From: Oleiphilus messinensis
GTDB lineage: Bacteria; Pseudomonadota; Gammaproteobacteria; Pseudomonadales; Oleiphilaceae
Length of the DNA stretch: 64,000 bases
Assembly: GCF_002162375.1 (NCBI RefSeq)
Contig: NZ_CP021425.1
Span: 1,919,501-1,983,500, forward strand
Direction: 5' to 3'
Each line of letters begins with the position of its first letter. Positions within the stretch are counted from its first letter, which is position 1. Below are positions 53,553 through 62,407 of this stretch, in pieces. The notes below the pieces were generated by a model. The model was given only the letters and a program-made list of their open reading frames with translations, was not told the origin of the DNA and searched no databases. A program made the position numbers and the translations under genes.

Positions 53553-54959
53553 ATGAACACCATTTCACCAGAGAAAATCATAGCGGATCTCGGCCAGCTG
53601 GTTGAGCCGGGAAAAGTACGTACCGATGAGGAGTCCCTCGCAACATTTGGTAAAGATTGGACCAAGCTTTATGAACCCAAGCCTTTAGCCATCGTCTTTC
53701 CCAAAACAACAGAACAGGTTCAGGCAGTTGTTCGATATGCCAATGAACACAAAATCGGTCTGGTGCCCTCTGGTGGTCGAACGGGATTGAGTGCAGGGGC
53801 TGTGGCGGCCAATGGTGAAGTGGTGGTTTCTTTCGAATACATGAACCAGGTGCTGGAGTTTAACGCCAGTGATCGCACGGTGAAATGTCAGGCAGGTGTC
53901 GTTACCGAGCAGTTGCAGAACTTTGCTGAAGAGCAGGGTTTGTACTACCCGGTTGATTTTGCTTCGGCGGGTTCAAGTCAGCTGGGCGGAAATCTGTCGA
54001 CCAATGCGGGAGGCATTAAAGTTATCCGGTACGGCATGAGCCGTGACTGGGTAGCCGGATTGACGGTCGTCACTGGCAAGGGCGATATTCTGGAATTGAA
54101 CAAGGACCTGGAGAAAAACAATACAGGGTATGATTTACGTCACCTGTTTATTGGTGCGGAAGGAACCCTCGGCTTTATCACCGAAGCGACGATGAAGCTG
54201 ACTCGAAAGCCAACGAATCTTACCGCACTGGTTTTAGGGTTGGGGGATATCAGCAACACAATGGACGTATTGCAGTCATTCCAACAGAAAATCGATTTAA
54301 CGGCCTATGAGTTTTTCTCTCATAAAGCAATGGGGCATGTCCTGGCCCACGGTGATGTTCCTGCACCGTTCGAAACGGAAGCACCTTTTTATGCGTTGCT
54401 GGAGTTTGAGAGTATTTCGGAGCAGGTTATGGATGATGCCATGGCCATCTTTGAATCCTGTGTCGAGCAAGGCTGGGTGCTGGACGGTGTGATCAGCCAG
54501 AGTGAAACTCAGTTAAACAATCTTTGGCGCTTGCGAGAGGGCATATCCGAATCGATTTCCGTGCACACGCCATACAAGAATGATATTTCCGTTGTGGTAT
54601 CAAAGGTTCCGGAGTTTCTGAATGAAATTGACCAGGTTGTCACGGAACACTATCCGGATTTCGAGATCATCTGGTTTGGACACATCGGTGATGGCAATCT
54701 CCATTTGAATATTCTGAAGCCGCAAAACCTGGATAAAGAATCGTTTTTTGCCAAGTGTGCACAGGTAAACAAATGGGTGTTCGAAATCGTCGAACGCCAT
54801 CAGGGCAGTATATCCGCTGAGCACGGGGTCGGGTTGACAAAGAAAGAATATCTTGGTTATACCCGTTCGGAAACTGAAGTGGCTTATCTGAGAGCAATCA
54901 AGCATGTTTTCGATCCTCAGAATATCATGAACCCGGGTAAGCTGATTGATCCCGCTTGA
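53553..54959 (+). CDS. FAD-linked D-2-hydroxyglutarate dehydrogenase
   Basis: This 468-residue member of the GlcD/VAO flavoprotein group has an FAD-binding PCMH part with LVPSGGRTGLSAGAV, GGNLSTNAGGIKVIRYG and GAEGTLGFITEATM. The C-terminal half has the metal/active-site sequences FGHIGDGNLHLN and EHGVGLTKKEYLGYTR. An AGG site precedes the ATG. In Pseudomonas, D2HGDH oxidises the D-2-hydroxyglutarate made by SerA, pulling the otherwise unfavourable first step of serine synthesis. The divergent placement next to serA (294-bp gap) supports this identity over glycolate oxidase or D-lactate dehydrogenase. Confidence 0.9.
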   Translation: MNTISPEKIIADLGQLVEPGKVRTDEESLATFGKDWTKLYEPKPLAIVFPKTTEQVQAVVRYANEHKIGLVPSGGRTGLSAGAVAANGEVVVSFEYMNQVLEFNASDRTVKCQAGVVTEQLQNFAEEQGLYYPVDFASAGSSQLGGNLSTNAGGIKVIRYGMSRDWVAGLTVVTGKGDILELNKDLEKNNTGYDLRHLFIGAEGTLGFITEATMKLTRKPTNLTALVLGLGDISNTMDVLQSFQQKIDLTAYEFFSHKAMGHVLAHGDVPAPFETEAPFYALLEFESISEQVMDDAMAIFESCVEQGWVLDGVISQSETQLNNLWRLREGISESISVHTPYKNDISVVVSKVPEFLNEIDQVVTEHYPDFEIIWFGHIGDGNLHLNILKPQNLDKESFFAKCAQVNKWVFEIVERHQGSISAEHGVGLTKKEYLGYTRSETEVAYLRAIKHVFDPQNIMNPGKLIDPA

Positions 54960-55052
54960 GTTACCGGTGATGGCGATTTAATCCAGCATTAAGCTGGATT
55001 AGGCGTTGATTTTGAAATTAGGGTTAGAAGAGATACGGGAACCTGGAGAATA

Positions 55053-55739
55053 ATGCAAAATACCACTGAAATTCGTTTTCTGGATGGCACATTGGCTCCC
55101 TGGAAGCCAGGGAAGGTTGTTTGCGTCGGGCGAAACTACGCCGAACATGCCCGCGAATTGAATAACCCTGTTCCCACATCGCCGATTTTATTTATGAAAC
55201 CGGCGACTTCTATTGTGGATGTCGAATCCGGTATCGAACTGCCTGTGGGCCGAGGCGCAGTTCACTATGAGCTGGAGTTGGCGATTTTAGTTGGTCACAC
55301 GCTGAGTCATGCAAGTGAGGCAGCCTGTCAGGAGGCGATTGCCGGGATTGGGCTTGCTTTGGACCTGACGCTGCGTGAAGAGCAGGCCAAGTTAAAAGAA
55401 AAAGGCCATCCTTGGGAGCTTTCCAAGTGCTTTGATGGCGCATGCCCTTTAAGTCGGTTTGCACCCGTGTCAAGTGCTGTGGATTATCGCAACCTCCAGT
55501 TCCGGATGATGATGAATGGTGAGCTTCGACAGGATGGCCATACCGCTGATATGTTATTTCCCGTTGTGCCACTGATGAGTCACATCAGTCGTTATTTTCG
55601 TCTCGAACCGGGGGATATCGTATTGACCGGAACGCCCAAAGGGGTGGGGGAGCTCCCCTGCGGCGCCAGCGTCGAACTGGAGCTTGTGGATTACTTCTCG
55701 GTTAAGGCCGGGAAAATCGAGAATCAGACTCTAAGTTGA
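55053..55739 (+). CDS. Fumarylacetoacetate hydrolase family protein
   Basis: This 228-residue cytoplasmic protein has the FAH-domain signatures KVVCVGRNYAEHARELN and PILFMKPATSI, the metal-site acidic residues in VHYELELAILVG, and GDIVLTGTPKGVGELPCG. It matches the short YcgM/YisK-like group that acts on small beta-keto acids such as fumarylpyruvate or oxaloacetate. The substrate here is not known. It follows D2HGDH by 93 bp on the same strand and touches the next gene, so the three may be co-expressed. Confidence 0.88.
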   Translation: MQNTTEIRFLDGTLAPWKPGKVVCVGRNYAEHARELNNPVPTSPILFMKPATSIVDVESGIELPVGRGAVHYELELAILVGHTLSHASEAACQEAIAGIGLALDLTLREEQAKLKEKGHPWELSKCFDGACPLSRFAPVSSAVDYRNLQFRMMMNGELRQDGHTADMLFPVVPLMSHISRYFRLEPGDIVLTGTPKGVGELPCGASVELELVDYFSVKAGKIENQTLS

Positions 55740-55747
55740 GTAAAAAC

Positions 55748-57085
55748 ATGGCGAAGGAAGAGAGCAGCAATAAGGGAAAGCCCAAAAAAAGTACGACATC
55801 CCGGACCGGTCGGTTCCTCAAACTGGCCGGTATGACCGCATCTGTCGCTAGTCGCTATGCTTCGGATCGGGTGGTCAATGCGTTTGTATCAGAAGAAACC
55901 AAAGCGGGGCGGTTGGCCAAAAGCTACGAAAAAATGGCTGATGATGTTACCCAGACATTGGGGGAGTTGAAAGGCGCGGTGATGAAAGTGGGGCAAATCG
56001 CTTCGCAAACCCAGGATTTCCTGCCTAAGGAATTTTCCAATGCGCTGCAGAAACTTCAGAAAGAAGCGCCGCCGATGCCTTATGAGACAATCGCCGAGCA
56101 AATTGAGTCAGAACTGGGTGGATCGCCTGAAGTGGTGTTTAAGCACTTCTCCAGGGAGCCCTACGCTGCGGCCTCCATTGGACAGGTGCATCGCGCGGTA
56201 ACCCTGGATGGTGAAGAGGTTATCGTTAAGGTTCAGTATCCCGGGGTAGATGAGTCTTGCGATTCGGATTTGCGGCAGCTGCGCACGGCGCTGAAATTGG
56301 GTGGGTTATTGAAAATCCCGAAACAGCAGGTTGATCAGCTCTTCGCTGAAATTCGAACCCGGATTCAGGAAGAATTGGACTACGAAAACGAAGCGGAAAA
56401 TATTCGCGCATTTCAGGCATTTCATCGTGATGATGCTGGCGTCCTGATCCCTTCCGTTATCGAGGCGCTCTCAAGTCGCCGGGTGCTGACGCTGGAATGG
56501 CTGGAGGGGGATCATATCAACAACCTTGATCCTGAACGTTATGATCAGGAGGTCGTGAATATGATCGGTCATCGCATCTTCACGACGATGGCAGACCAAC
56601 TGTTCCGCTTTCAGTGTATTCATGGTGACCCTCACGCCGGGAACTTCGCGTTTCGGCCTGATGGTACGTTAATAATGTATGACTTCGGCTGCGTTAAGAA
56701 ATTAAAGCCAGGTGTTGTCGATGCCTATAAAGCAGCTTTGCAGGCCGGCATACAAGGGGATTATCGACAGCTGGATCAACGTTTGATTGATTTGGGCGTC
56801 CGGGTTGAGGGCAAGCCTGCAATCGGTGAGGACTACTATGCAATGTGGCGCGATATTTTTATTCGCCCGTTTGCTAACGCCTCTCAGGTATATGACTTTG
56901 GTGAAGCGAATCTGCATCAGCTGGTCGCAAAAAATGCCACATCGGTTTTCAAGTATCTGGATTCATTTCAGCCCCCGGTGGAGACGATTTTTATCGACCG
57001 AATGATTGCCGGACATTACTGGATGATGAAAAAACTCGGTGTACAAGCGGCATTCAGGCCGGAGCTCGATGCTTATTTAGCGTAA
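55748..57085 (+). CDS. ABC1/AarF/UbiB-family atypical kinase
   Basis: The Met at 55748 gives 445 residues; a TTG overlapping the previous stop codon is an alternative. Hallmarks of the UbiB/ADCK kinase-like fold are present: the KxGQ motif in VMKVGQIASQTQDFLP, the Ala-rich nucleotide loop in AAASIGQVHRA, HGDPHAGNFAFRPDG in the catalytic loop, and DFG in IMYDFGCVKKL. There are no clear C-terminal membrane helices, unlike UbiB itself, so it is probably a paralog rather than the ubiquinone-synthesis UbiB. Its role in lipid or quinone homeostasis is inference. Confidence 0.87.
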   Translation: MAKEESSNKGKPKKSTTSRTGRFLKLAGMTASVASRYASDRVVNAFVSEETKAGRLAKSYEKMADDVTQTLGELKGAVMKVGQIASQTQDFLPKEFSNALQKLQKEAPPMPYETIAEQIESELGGSPEVVFKHFSREPYAAASIGQVHRAVTLDGEEVIVKVQYPGVDESCDSDLRQLRTALKLGGLLKIPKQQVDQLFAEIRTRIQEELDYENEAENIRAFQAFHRDDAGVLIPSVIEALSSRRVLTLEWLEGDHINNLDPERYDQEVVNMIGHRIFTTMADQLFRFQCIHGDPHAGNFAFRPDGTLIMYDFGCVKKLKPGVVDAYKAALQAGIQGDYRQLDQRLIDLGVRVEGKPAIGEDYYAMWRDIFIRPFANASQVYDFGEANLHQLVAKNATSVFKYLDSFQPPVETIFIDRMIAGHYWMMKKLGVQAAFRPELDAYLA

Positions 57086-57321
57086 GCGGGATGCTTGGTA
57101 ATACCGGAACCTGAGTGGTAAGTGAAGACTACATCGTTAAAATCGATTTAATTTTTGTAATTTTACGTAATTTTACCAAAATGCCTCAGTGACCCCGGGA
57201 GTCAGAGCATAATTGCGCTATGCTTTAGGTATCTCCACCATCATAAAACTTAAAACAAGGGGAGTGAATACGACTGATTTCTCTCTGCGTTAGAGCTAAT
57301 CCGTCTATCAATAAATTTCGA

Positions 57322-59343
57322 ATGAGGCAAAAAACCGTGGCGACTTTAGACGGTGAAGAACAGTATGTCATCGCCCATGGAGAGGGTTTTTCGAAGTCTG
57401 CTTGTCGACAAAAACTACTCGAAAAACAGATAAATTGTGTGTTAATCCATCAACTGGAGGAAGTAATCAAAATCCAGCCTGCCTTGTTGCTACTGGATAG
57501 TGGACTGTTGAGTACGTTCCCCGAGAATTGGCGGAAGAAATTGCCGAGTGGGGTGTTGGTGGGGTGCGAAGATCATATCGACGCCGAAGCTGACTTTTTT
57601 TGTCCCAGAGATTTCAAGTCTCGACCCACATTGAAAAACATTGAACTGGCGTTGATCAGATCCAGTGAGCTCCGTACGCAGGCCCGACTGCAGCGAGATT
57701 TGACCCAGGCCAGCGCGGCAAATGGTCAGACTGATACGCAGTTAGCAATGCTCGCCGATATCAGCATTGCGCTCTCCGCTGAGCGTAATTTGGCCACGCT
57801 ATTGAATCGAATATTGTCGGAAGGTCGAAAGTTGGCGTGCTGTGACGCTGCATCGCTGTATCTGGTTGATAAATCAGACCCTGACAACCCCCAGATGGTG
57901 TTCAAGCTCACCCAGAATGCATCAATCGAGTGTCCGTTCCGGGAGGTGCGTTTTGAGTTGAATGATAGCTCGATAGCGGGTTATGTCGCTTCCCACGGCA
58001 CGGAGCTGCATATACCGGATAGCTATGCCATCGATGTGGCGGAGCCTTATCAAGTGAATCATCAGTTTGATCAGCAAATGGGGTACCGGACGGGTTCCAT
58101 TCTGGCCATCCCGATGAAAAACTATAATGGTGAAGTCATTGGGGTGTTGCAGTTCATCAACCGGACTTCTGAGCCTGGTGTAAAACTGGATACGCCTGAG
58201 GCGGCATTGCAATATGCAATTCCCTTTGATGAAGCCGGTATGGTGTTATTGCGAGCGCTGGCCAGTCAATCCGCGATTGCGATCGATAACAAAATGCTGA
58301 TTGAAAACATCAAGAAACTGTTTGATGGTTTCGTGCAGGCATCAGTTGCCGCAATAGAGCAACGGGACCCCACGACAAGCGGGCACTCTTTTCGGGTTGC
58401 AGATCTGAGTCTTCGTCTGGCGGAAGTCAGTCCGCATTCGATCGTTCCAGAGATACGGGATTATCAGTTCACCAAGCGGGATCTTACGTCATTGCGCTAT
58501 GCTGCGTTGCTGCATGATTTTGGTAAAGTCGGAGTGCGCGAATCGGTGCTGGTGAAACCCAAAAAACTGACCAGTCATCAGTTTGAAGTCATCCGATACC
58601 GGGTGAGGCTCACGCAGGAATTTATCAAACGCAGAGCAGCAGAGCAGTCTTTGAACATGGTTCGCAATGGCGCACCTGAAGAGGCATTGGTCTCGATACT
58701 GCAACAGGCAGAGCAGGATAGTATGCGTTTGAGTGAGTTTTTTGCGCGTATAAAGAATGCTAATGAACCGACCATTTTGCCGGAAGGGTATTTCGAGCAC
58801 TTGAGAGAAATCAGCCAGTTTCCTGCCCTGAATTCTGAAGGCGATTTTCAGCCCCTGATTTCGGAGTCTCAGTTTTTGGCACTTTCTGTAGAGCGGGGGA
58901 GTTTGACCGAAGCCGAGCGGTTGGAAATCCAATCCCATGTAACCCATACCGAGAGTTTTCTGCGCTTGATTCCCTGGACTTCTGATCTGGCAGATATTCC
59001 CGATATCGCCGCAGCCCATCACGAGAAACTTGACGGCAGTGGATACCCTAAGGGGCTGGGCGCAACGGATATTCCCTTACCTTCAAAGATTATGACGATT
59101 TGCGACATCTATGACGCTTTGACCGCGTCGGATCGCCCTTACAAACCGGCAGTACCTAAGAATGTCGCGTTTAACATCCTCGAGTCTGAGGCACAGCGCG
59201 GGATGCTCGACGGTGAACTAGTGCGGTTGTTCATTGATGCGGGGGTCGATAAGGTCATCGAAGGCAAGGAGTATCAGCGTTCGACTGCGCCTGCCGGAGA
59301 CTTTCATCACCATGTGTGTGATTTCGATTTAATGGAGCACTAG
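57322..59343 (+). CDS. GAF/HD-GYP c-di-GMP phosphodiesterase-type protein
   Basis: This 673-residue cytoplasmic protein starts with a receiver-like or unknown region (1-115), then a helix and a GAF domain (about 140-325). An HD-GYP domain follows. The HD pair is H398-D399 in LLHDFGKVG and the downstream motif is HHEKLDGSGYP (566-576). Roughly 100 residues between these two motifs (about 430-525) are extra compared with standard HD-GYP domains and predicted helical. HD-GYP proteins hydrolyse c-di-GMP to pGpG/GMP. The start ATG has no obvious ribosome site; a GTG six codons in is an alternative. The next gene is a degenerate GGDEF protein. Confidence 0.9.
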   Translation: MRQKTVATLDGEEQYVIAHGEGFSKSACRQKLLEKQINCVLIHQLEEVIKIQPALLLLDSGLLSTFPENWRKKLPSGVLVGCEDHIDAEADFFCPRDFKSRPTLKNIELALIRSSELRTQARLQRDLTQASAANGQTDTQLAMLADISIALSAERNLATLLNRILSEGRKLACCDAASLYLVDKSDPDNPQMVFKLTQNASIECPFREVRFELNDSSIAGYVASHGTELHIPDSYAIDVAEPYQVNHQFDQQMGYRTGSILAIPMKNYNGEVIGVLQFINRTSEPGVKLDTPEAALQYAIPFDEAGMVLLRALASQSAIAIDNKMLIENIKKLFDGFVQASVAAIEQRDPTTSGHSFRVADLSLRLAEVSPHSIVPEIRDYQFTKRDLTSLRYAALLHDFGKVGVRESVLVKPKKLTSHQFEVIRYRVRLTQEFIKRRAAEQSLNMVRNGAPEEALVSILQQAEQDSMRLSEFFARIKNANEPTILPEGYFEHLREISQFPALNSEGDFQPLISESQFLALSVERGSLTEAERLEIQSHVTHTESFLRLIPWTSDLADIPDIAAAHHEKLDGSGYPKGLGATDIPLPSKIMTICDIYDALTASDRPYKPAVPKNVAFNILESEAQRGMLDGELVRLFIDAGVDKVIEGKEYQRSTAPAGDFHHHVCDFDLMEH

Positions 59344-59447
59344 GCTCAACAGAGCCTGGTGCCGTCCTGATAATCTATTAAAAAAACACACTCGTCGAAA
59401 ACGAGCTAGTCTTAAAGGAAAGTATTTCCTGGCTTTGAGTAGAGAAT

Positions 59448-60362
59448 ATGGATTACAGCAGTATAGAGTTTGACCGCGTTGTCGATGCTTTGGATTTGTG
59501 TGTCTGGGTGTTAGGGGGTGATTTGCAGCATTCTCCATCCGTCCTTTATTCAAATGAAACTTTTGCTCAATGGGTGTCAGCAGCTCGAAATGAATCCGCC
59601 GGAGAAACGCTGGCGTTTTTGTTTTCCCCTGCCGATCGCAAAGAATTAATGAATTGCGTTCAGCAGGTTGTTGAGTCAAAAAAATCAGCACTGGCGCAAC
59701 TCGGATTTCTTGGGCTCGATGAAACGCACTGCCAGATTGACTTTGTGGTCAAGCCCTTGGCCTTTAAGAAGGGGGTCGTAACCCAATGCTTGCTGGTCGA
59801 AGCGCGGCGCAGTAGTCCAGTTGATCAAGTCGGTACTGTGGGCAGCACAGGAAAGCCCTATATCGACGGTGATGACCTCAATCTCCTGGAGCAACAGACC
59901 GATCCGGAAACCGGCGTATATAATCGTCGATACCTGTTTGAGCAGGTTGAAAGAGAATGCTTGAGATTACAGCGCTATGGTTCCCCTTTTGCCATGTTGG
60001 CCGTAGAAATCCGGGAACGAGAAGGAGCGCACGGCGAGCTCTCCTGGAACGAAATGGAGAGCCAGCTGAATCGCCTGGAACATTGGGTACCGGTTCTCGC
60101 TGAGTTGGTTCGGGGGGAGTTTCGGGCACAGGATGTCATTGGTCGTTACCAACCCGACCAGTTTGCAGTGTTGATGCCCGAAACAACCGAAGCACAGGCT
60201 CAAGAGGTTGTTGATCGGCTCAGGGGGCTAATGAGTCGTGCGGATAACATACCCAAGGATGCCGAGGTCGTGGTCGGCGTGACGGAGGGGCGTGCCAGTG
60301 ATGTTCATTTCTCTGAGACCCTGCTGCGACTGGATGAGGTGATGACCACCCTGAATGGGTGA
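59448..60362 (+). CDS. PAS-like plus degenerate GGDEF protein
   Basis: The 304-residue protein has an N-terminal PAS-like part (about 9-120) and a GGDEF fold starting at DPETGVYNRRYLFEQVERE (152-170). The signature loop reads QPDQF (235-239) in place of GGDEF, so diguanylate cyclase activity is not expected. Such degenerate domains may bind GTP or c-di-GMP or act by protein contact. It lies 104 bp downstream of the HD-GYP gene in the same direction, suggesting it modulates that enzyme. No membrane segment or signal peptide. Confidence 0.82.
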   Translation: MDYSSIEFDRVVDALDLCVWVLGGDLQHSPSVLYSNETFAQWVSAARNESAGETLAFLFSPADRKELMNCVQQVVESKKSALAQLGFLGLDETHCQIDFVVKPLAFKKGVVTQCLLVEARRSSPVDQVGTVGSTGKPYIDGDDLNLLEQQTDPETGVYNRRYLFEQVERECLRLQRYGSPFAMLAVEIREREGAHGELSWNEMESQLNRLEHWVPVLAELVRGEFRAQDVIGRYQPDQFAVLMPETTEAQAQEVVDRLRGLMSRADNIPKDAEVVVGVTEGRASDVHFSETLLRLDEVMTTLNG

Positions 60363-60751
60363 GATCCGTAATTCCCCTTTTTCGTCAAATAGGCGATACC
60401 GTTGTTTTATTCTCGGGGAACCCGTTTTTTCTCCCATATAGTCTGCTTTTGTTCTAATTTTGATCTGGAATGTTGAAAGTGTTGCATCGCAAACGCGCAT
60501 TTTGCGTAAATATTGCCTCATTTGCAGTGCATAAAAGTTTTTGTCGTCGCCCATAAGTGGGTCATTTGATATTTTTTGAAGTTCCATTTTGGTGAGCTAT
60601 TATTTTTGTTAACCCGGAACAACCAAAAAATGCACCGTAATAGTGATTTTTAGCTAATTCTAGAAAGTTGGCCTGCCCTTTGCTATAGCTCATATTGCAT
60701 ACCTAATTATTAATATTAAATCCATTAAAGACTACTCAGTAGGAGTGTTGT
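60363..60751. other. Intergenic region upstream of the porin
   Basis: This ~390 bp has no supported gene. A short hairpin CGGG/CCCG followed by six T residues (60414-60430) may terminate the GGDEF transcript. The last 90 bases are AT-rich and should hold the porin promoter. An AGTAGGAG site precedes the porin ATG. Confidence 0.4.
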
Positions 60752-61933
60752 ATGAGCAATAAACGCCTATTTTCTCCAAGCTTGCTGGCTATGGCATTGG
60801 CTTCGATTTCTGCTACCTCGATGGCGGAGGAAGCATCTTCGTTAGCTGATGTATTTGTCGGTGGAGATGTTGATTTAAGCTTGCGCTATCGGTACGAGTT
60901 TGTAGATCAGGATGGGCCCAAGGAAGGTCGGGCGTCTACCTTGAAAACACGATTGACCTATAAAACCAAAGATTATCATGGTCTTAGTGGTGTACTGGAG
61001 TTCGATAACAATACTGTCGTTGGAGAAGACCGCTACAACGATTTAAGTGGTAATCCTTCGCGCACTCAATATGCCGTTATTGCAGATCCAACTTACACCG
61101 AGATTAACCAGGCTTATGTTAATTATGCCGCTCCGGCGGACACCACATTACGTTTCGGTAGACAGCGCATAAACCTGGATAACCAGCGTTTTGTCGGGGG
61201 GGTGGCCTGGAGAAATAATGAACAGACTTATGATGGATTTACATTGATCAACAAGTCGCTACCCGATACGACGATTACACTGTCTAATATTTATAATATT
61301 AACACCATAACTCAGAATGATATTGATGGTGAGAATCATCAACTCCTTCATTTAGCCAATAAATCAATTGCTCTGGCGAATGTCAGCGTTTACGGCTACT
61401 TGTTGGAAGATATTAACGATACTTTTGGCGTCAGGCTGACCGGCAAGACCAAAGCGGGTGATGTCGGGTTATCTTATGAACTTGAGTATGCAATGCAGGA
61501 AGGTGATGGTGCAGCCGACTATGATGCAGACTATTTTCATGGCGTTCTCGGGGCTTCGGTTGCCGGGATAACCGCCAAACTGGGTTATGAAGTATTGGGC
61601 TCTGATGATGGTAAAGCGGGCTTCCAGACTAATCTGGGAACCAAGCACAAGTTTAATGGTTGGGCGGATAAATTCCTCGGCACGCCTGCAGCGGGTCTCG
61701 AAGACTTGTATTTGACGGTATCGACCAAGCTGGTGGGCCCCAAGATCGCGGTAACCTATCATCAGTTTGATGCTAACGAAGGTGGCGCAAATTATGGTGA
61801 TGAAATTGATCTTGTGGTCGCACAAGGGTTTGCCAAGCACTATAAAGCGCTTGTAAAAGTCGCTGCTTATAACGCTGATGATCACGCAACAGATACAACC
61901 AAAGTCTGGTTACAGCTGGCTGCCAACTTCTAA
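60752..61933 (+). CDS. Outer-membrane porin-like beta-barrel
   Basis: This 393-residue protein has a signal peptide (SPSLLAMALASISATSMA, then EEAS) and a barrel of about 16 alternating beta-strands ending in LQLAANF with terminal Phe, the usual outer-membrane assembly signal. The RYRYEFVDQDG, LTYKTKDYHGLSGVLEFDN and LRFGRQRINLDNQRFVGG segments are of the alginate-export/OprD-like porin type found in marine gammaproteobacteria. It is unlinked by operon to the preceding genes. It may feed the ABC transporter encoded just downstream (inference from proximity). Confidence 0.82.
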   Translation: MSNKRLFSPSLLAMALASISATSMAEEASSLADVFVGGDVDLSLRYRYEFVDQDGPKEGRASTLKTRLTYKTKDYHGLSGVLEFDNNTVVGEDRYNDLSGNPSRTQYAVIADPTYTEINQAYVNYAAPADTTLRFGRQRINLDNQRFVGGVAWRNNEQTYDGFTLINKSLPDTTITLSNIYNINTITQNDIDGENHQLLHLANKSIALANVSVYGYLLEDINDTFGVRLTGKTKAGDVGLSYELEYAMQEGDGAADYDADYFHGVLGASVAGITAKLGYEVLGSDDGKAGFQTNLGTKHKFNGWADKFLGTPAAGLEDLYLTVSTKLVGPKIAVTYHQFDANEGGANYGDEIDLVVAQGFAKHYKALVKVAAYNADDHATDTTKVWLQLAANF

Positions 61934-62316
61934 GCACAGGATTTTGATGTACGTTTTTTGTCTTTGATGCAGCTTGGTGTTGCATCAATGGCAACCCGCC
62001 TGCGACGCTGTTCCGGAATGATAGAACAGACCCAATCGTCTTCCGGTTTTTTTATCGTTGATCCCGGTGCAGCGTCGCTCCTATCTACCTATCTCGTGCG
62101 GTAACTTGCAAGAGGCCGCGTTTGATCGTTTGAACGGTATTCCACCATTATTGACTTGTTTTGCCTCTTAAGTTATTGAAGCTATTAGGGGCCGTGCAGA
62201 TAAAATGGTACAAATGTCACAATAATACAAAAGTCTAATTGATTCTGTGTTACAGAATTCATACTGGAAGACGTGCACAATTTTGGGATTTACTGCTAAT
62301 CTTTTATAAGTCGTTA

Positions 62317-62376
62317 AATTTCAGGACTAATGTAAGCTGGGAAGCCATGGCAGCGCGCTGCTCATGGCTTTTTTTT
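62317..62376 (+). ncRNA. Candidate short RNA or attenuator leader ahead of the ABC transporter
   Basis: TTGGGA (62283-62288) and TATAAG (62305-62310) are 16 bases apart and would start a transcript near 62317. That transcript would run straight into the terminator at 62342-62376, giving a ~60-nt RNA. The promoter match is weak; the terminator is strong. Confidence 0.3.
62342..62376 (+). terminator. Intrinsic terminator 31 bp before the ABC binding-protein start
   Basis: AAGCCATG-GCAGC pairs with GCTGC-T-CATGGCTT, a long stem with a one-base bulge, followed by eight T residues. Only the rightward orientation has the T tract. Its position just before a start codon suggests either an end for upstream transcription or an attenuator. 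Confidence 0.85.
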
Positions 62377-62407
62377 ACCTAATAAAAATAATTCTCAGAG
62401 GTAGCGA

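Larger units (their letters stand above)
61934..62407. other. Intergenic region between porin and ABC binding-protein gene
   Basis: This ~470 bp has no protein gene. A long-range inverted pair GCGACGCTG (about 62001-62009) and CAGCGTCGC (about 62069-62077) may fold after the porin. The far end holds a strong rightward terminator at 62342-62376, placed only 31 bp before the next start codon. Confidence 0.45.

Noticed and set aside
55748-57085. UbiB of ubiquinone synthesis
   Set aside because: Family motifs are shared, but clear C-terminal membrane helices and ubiE/ubiJ neighbours are missing.
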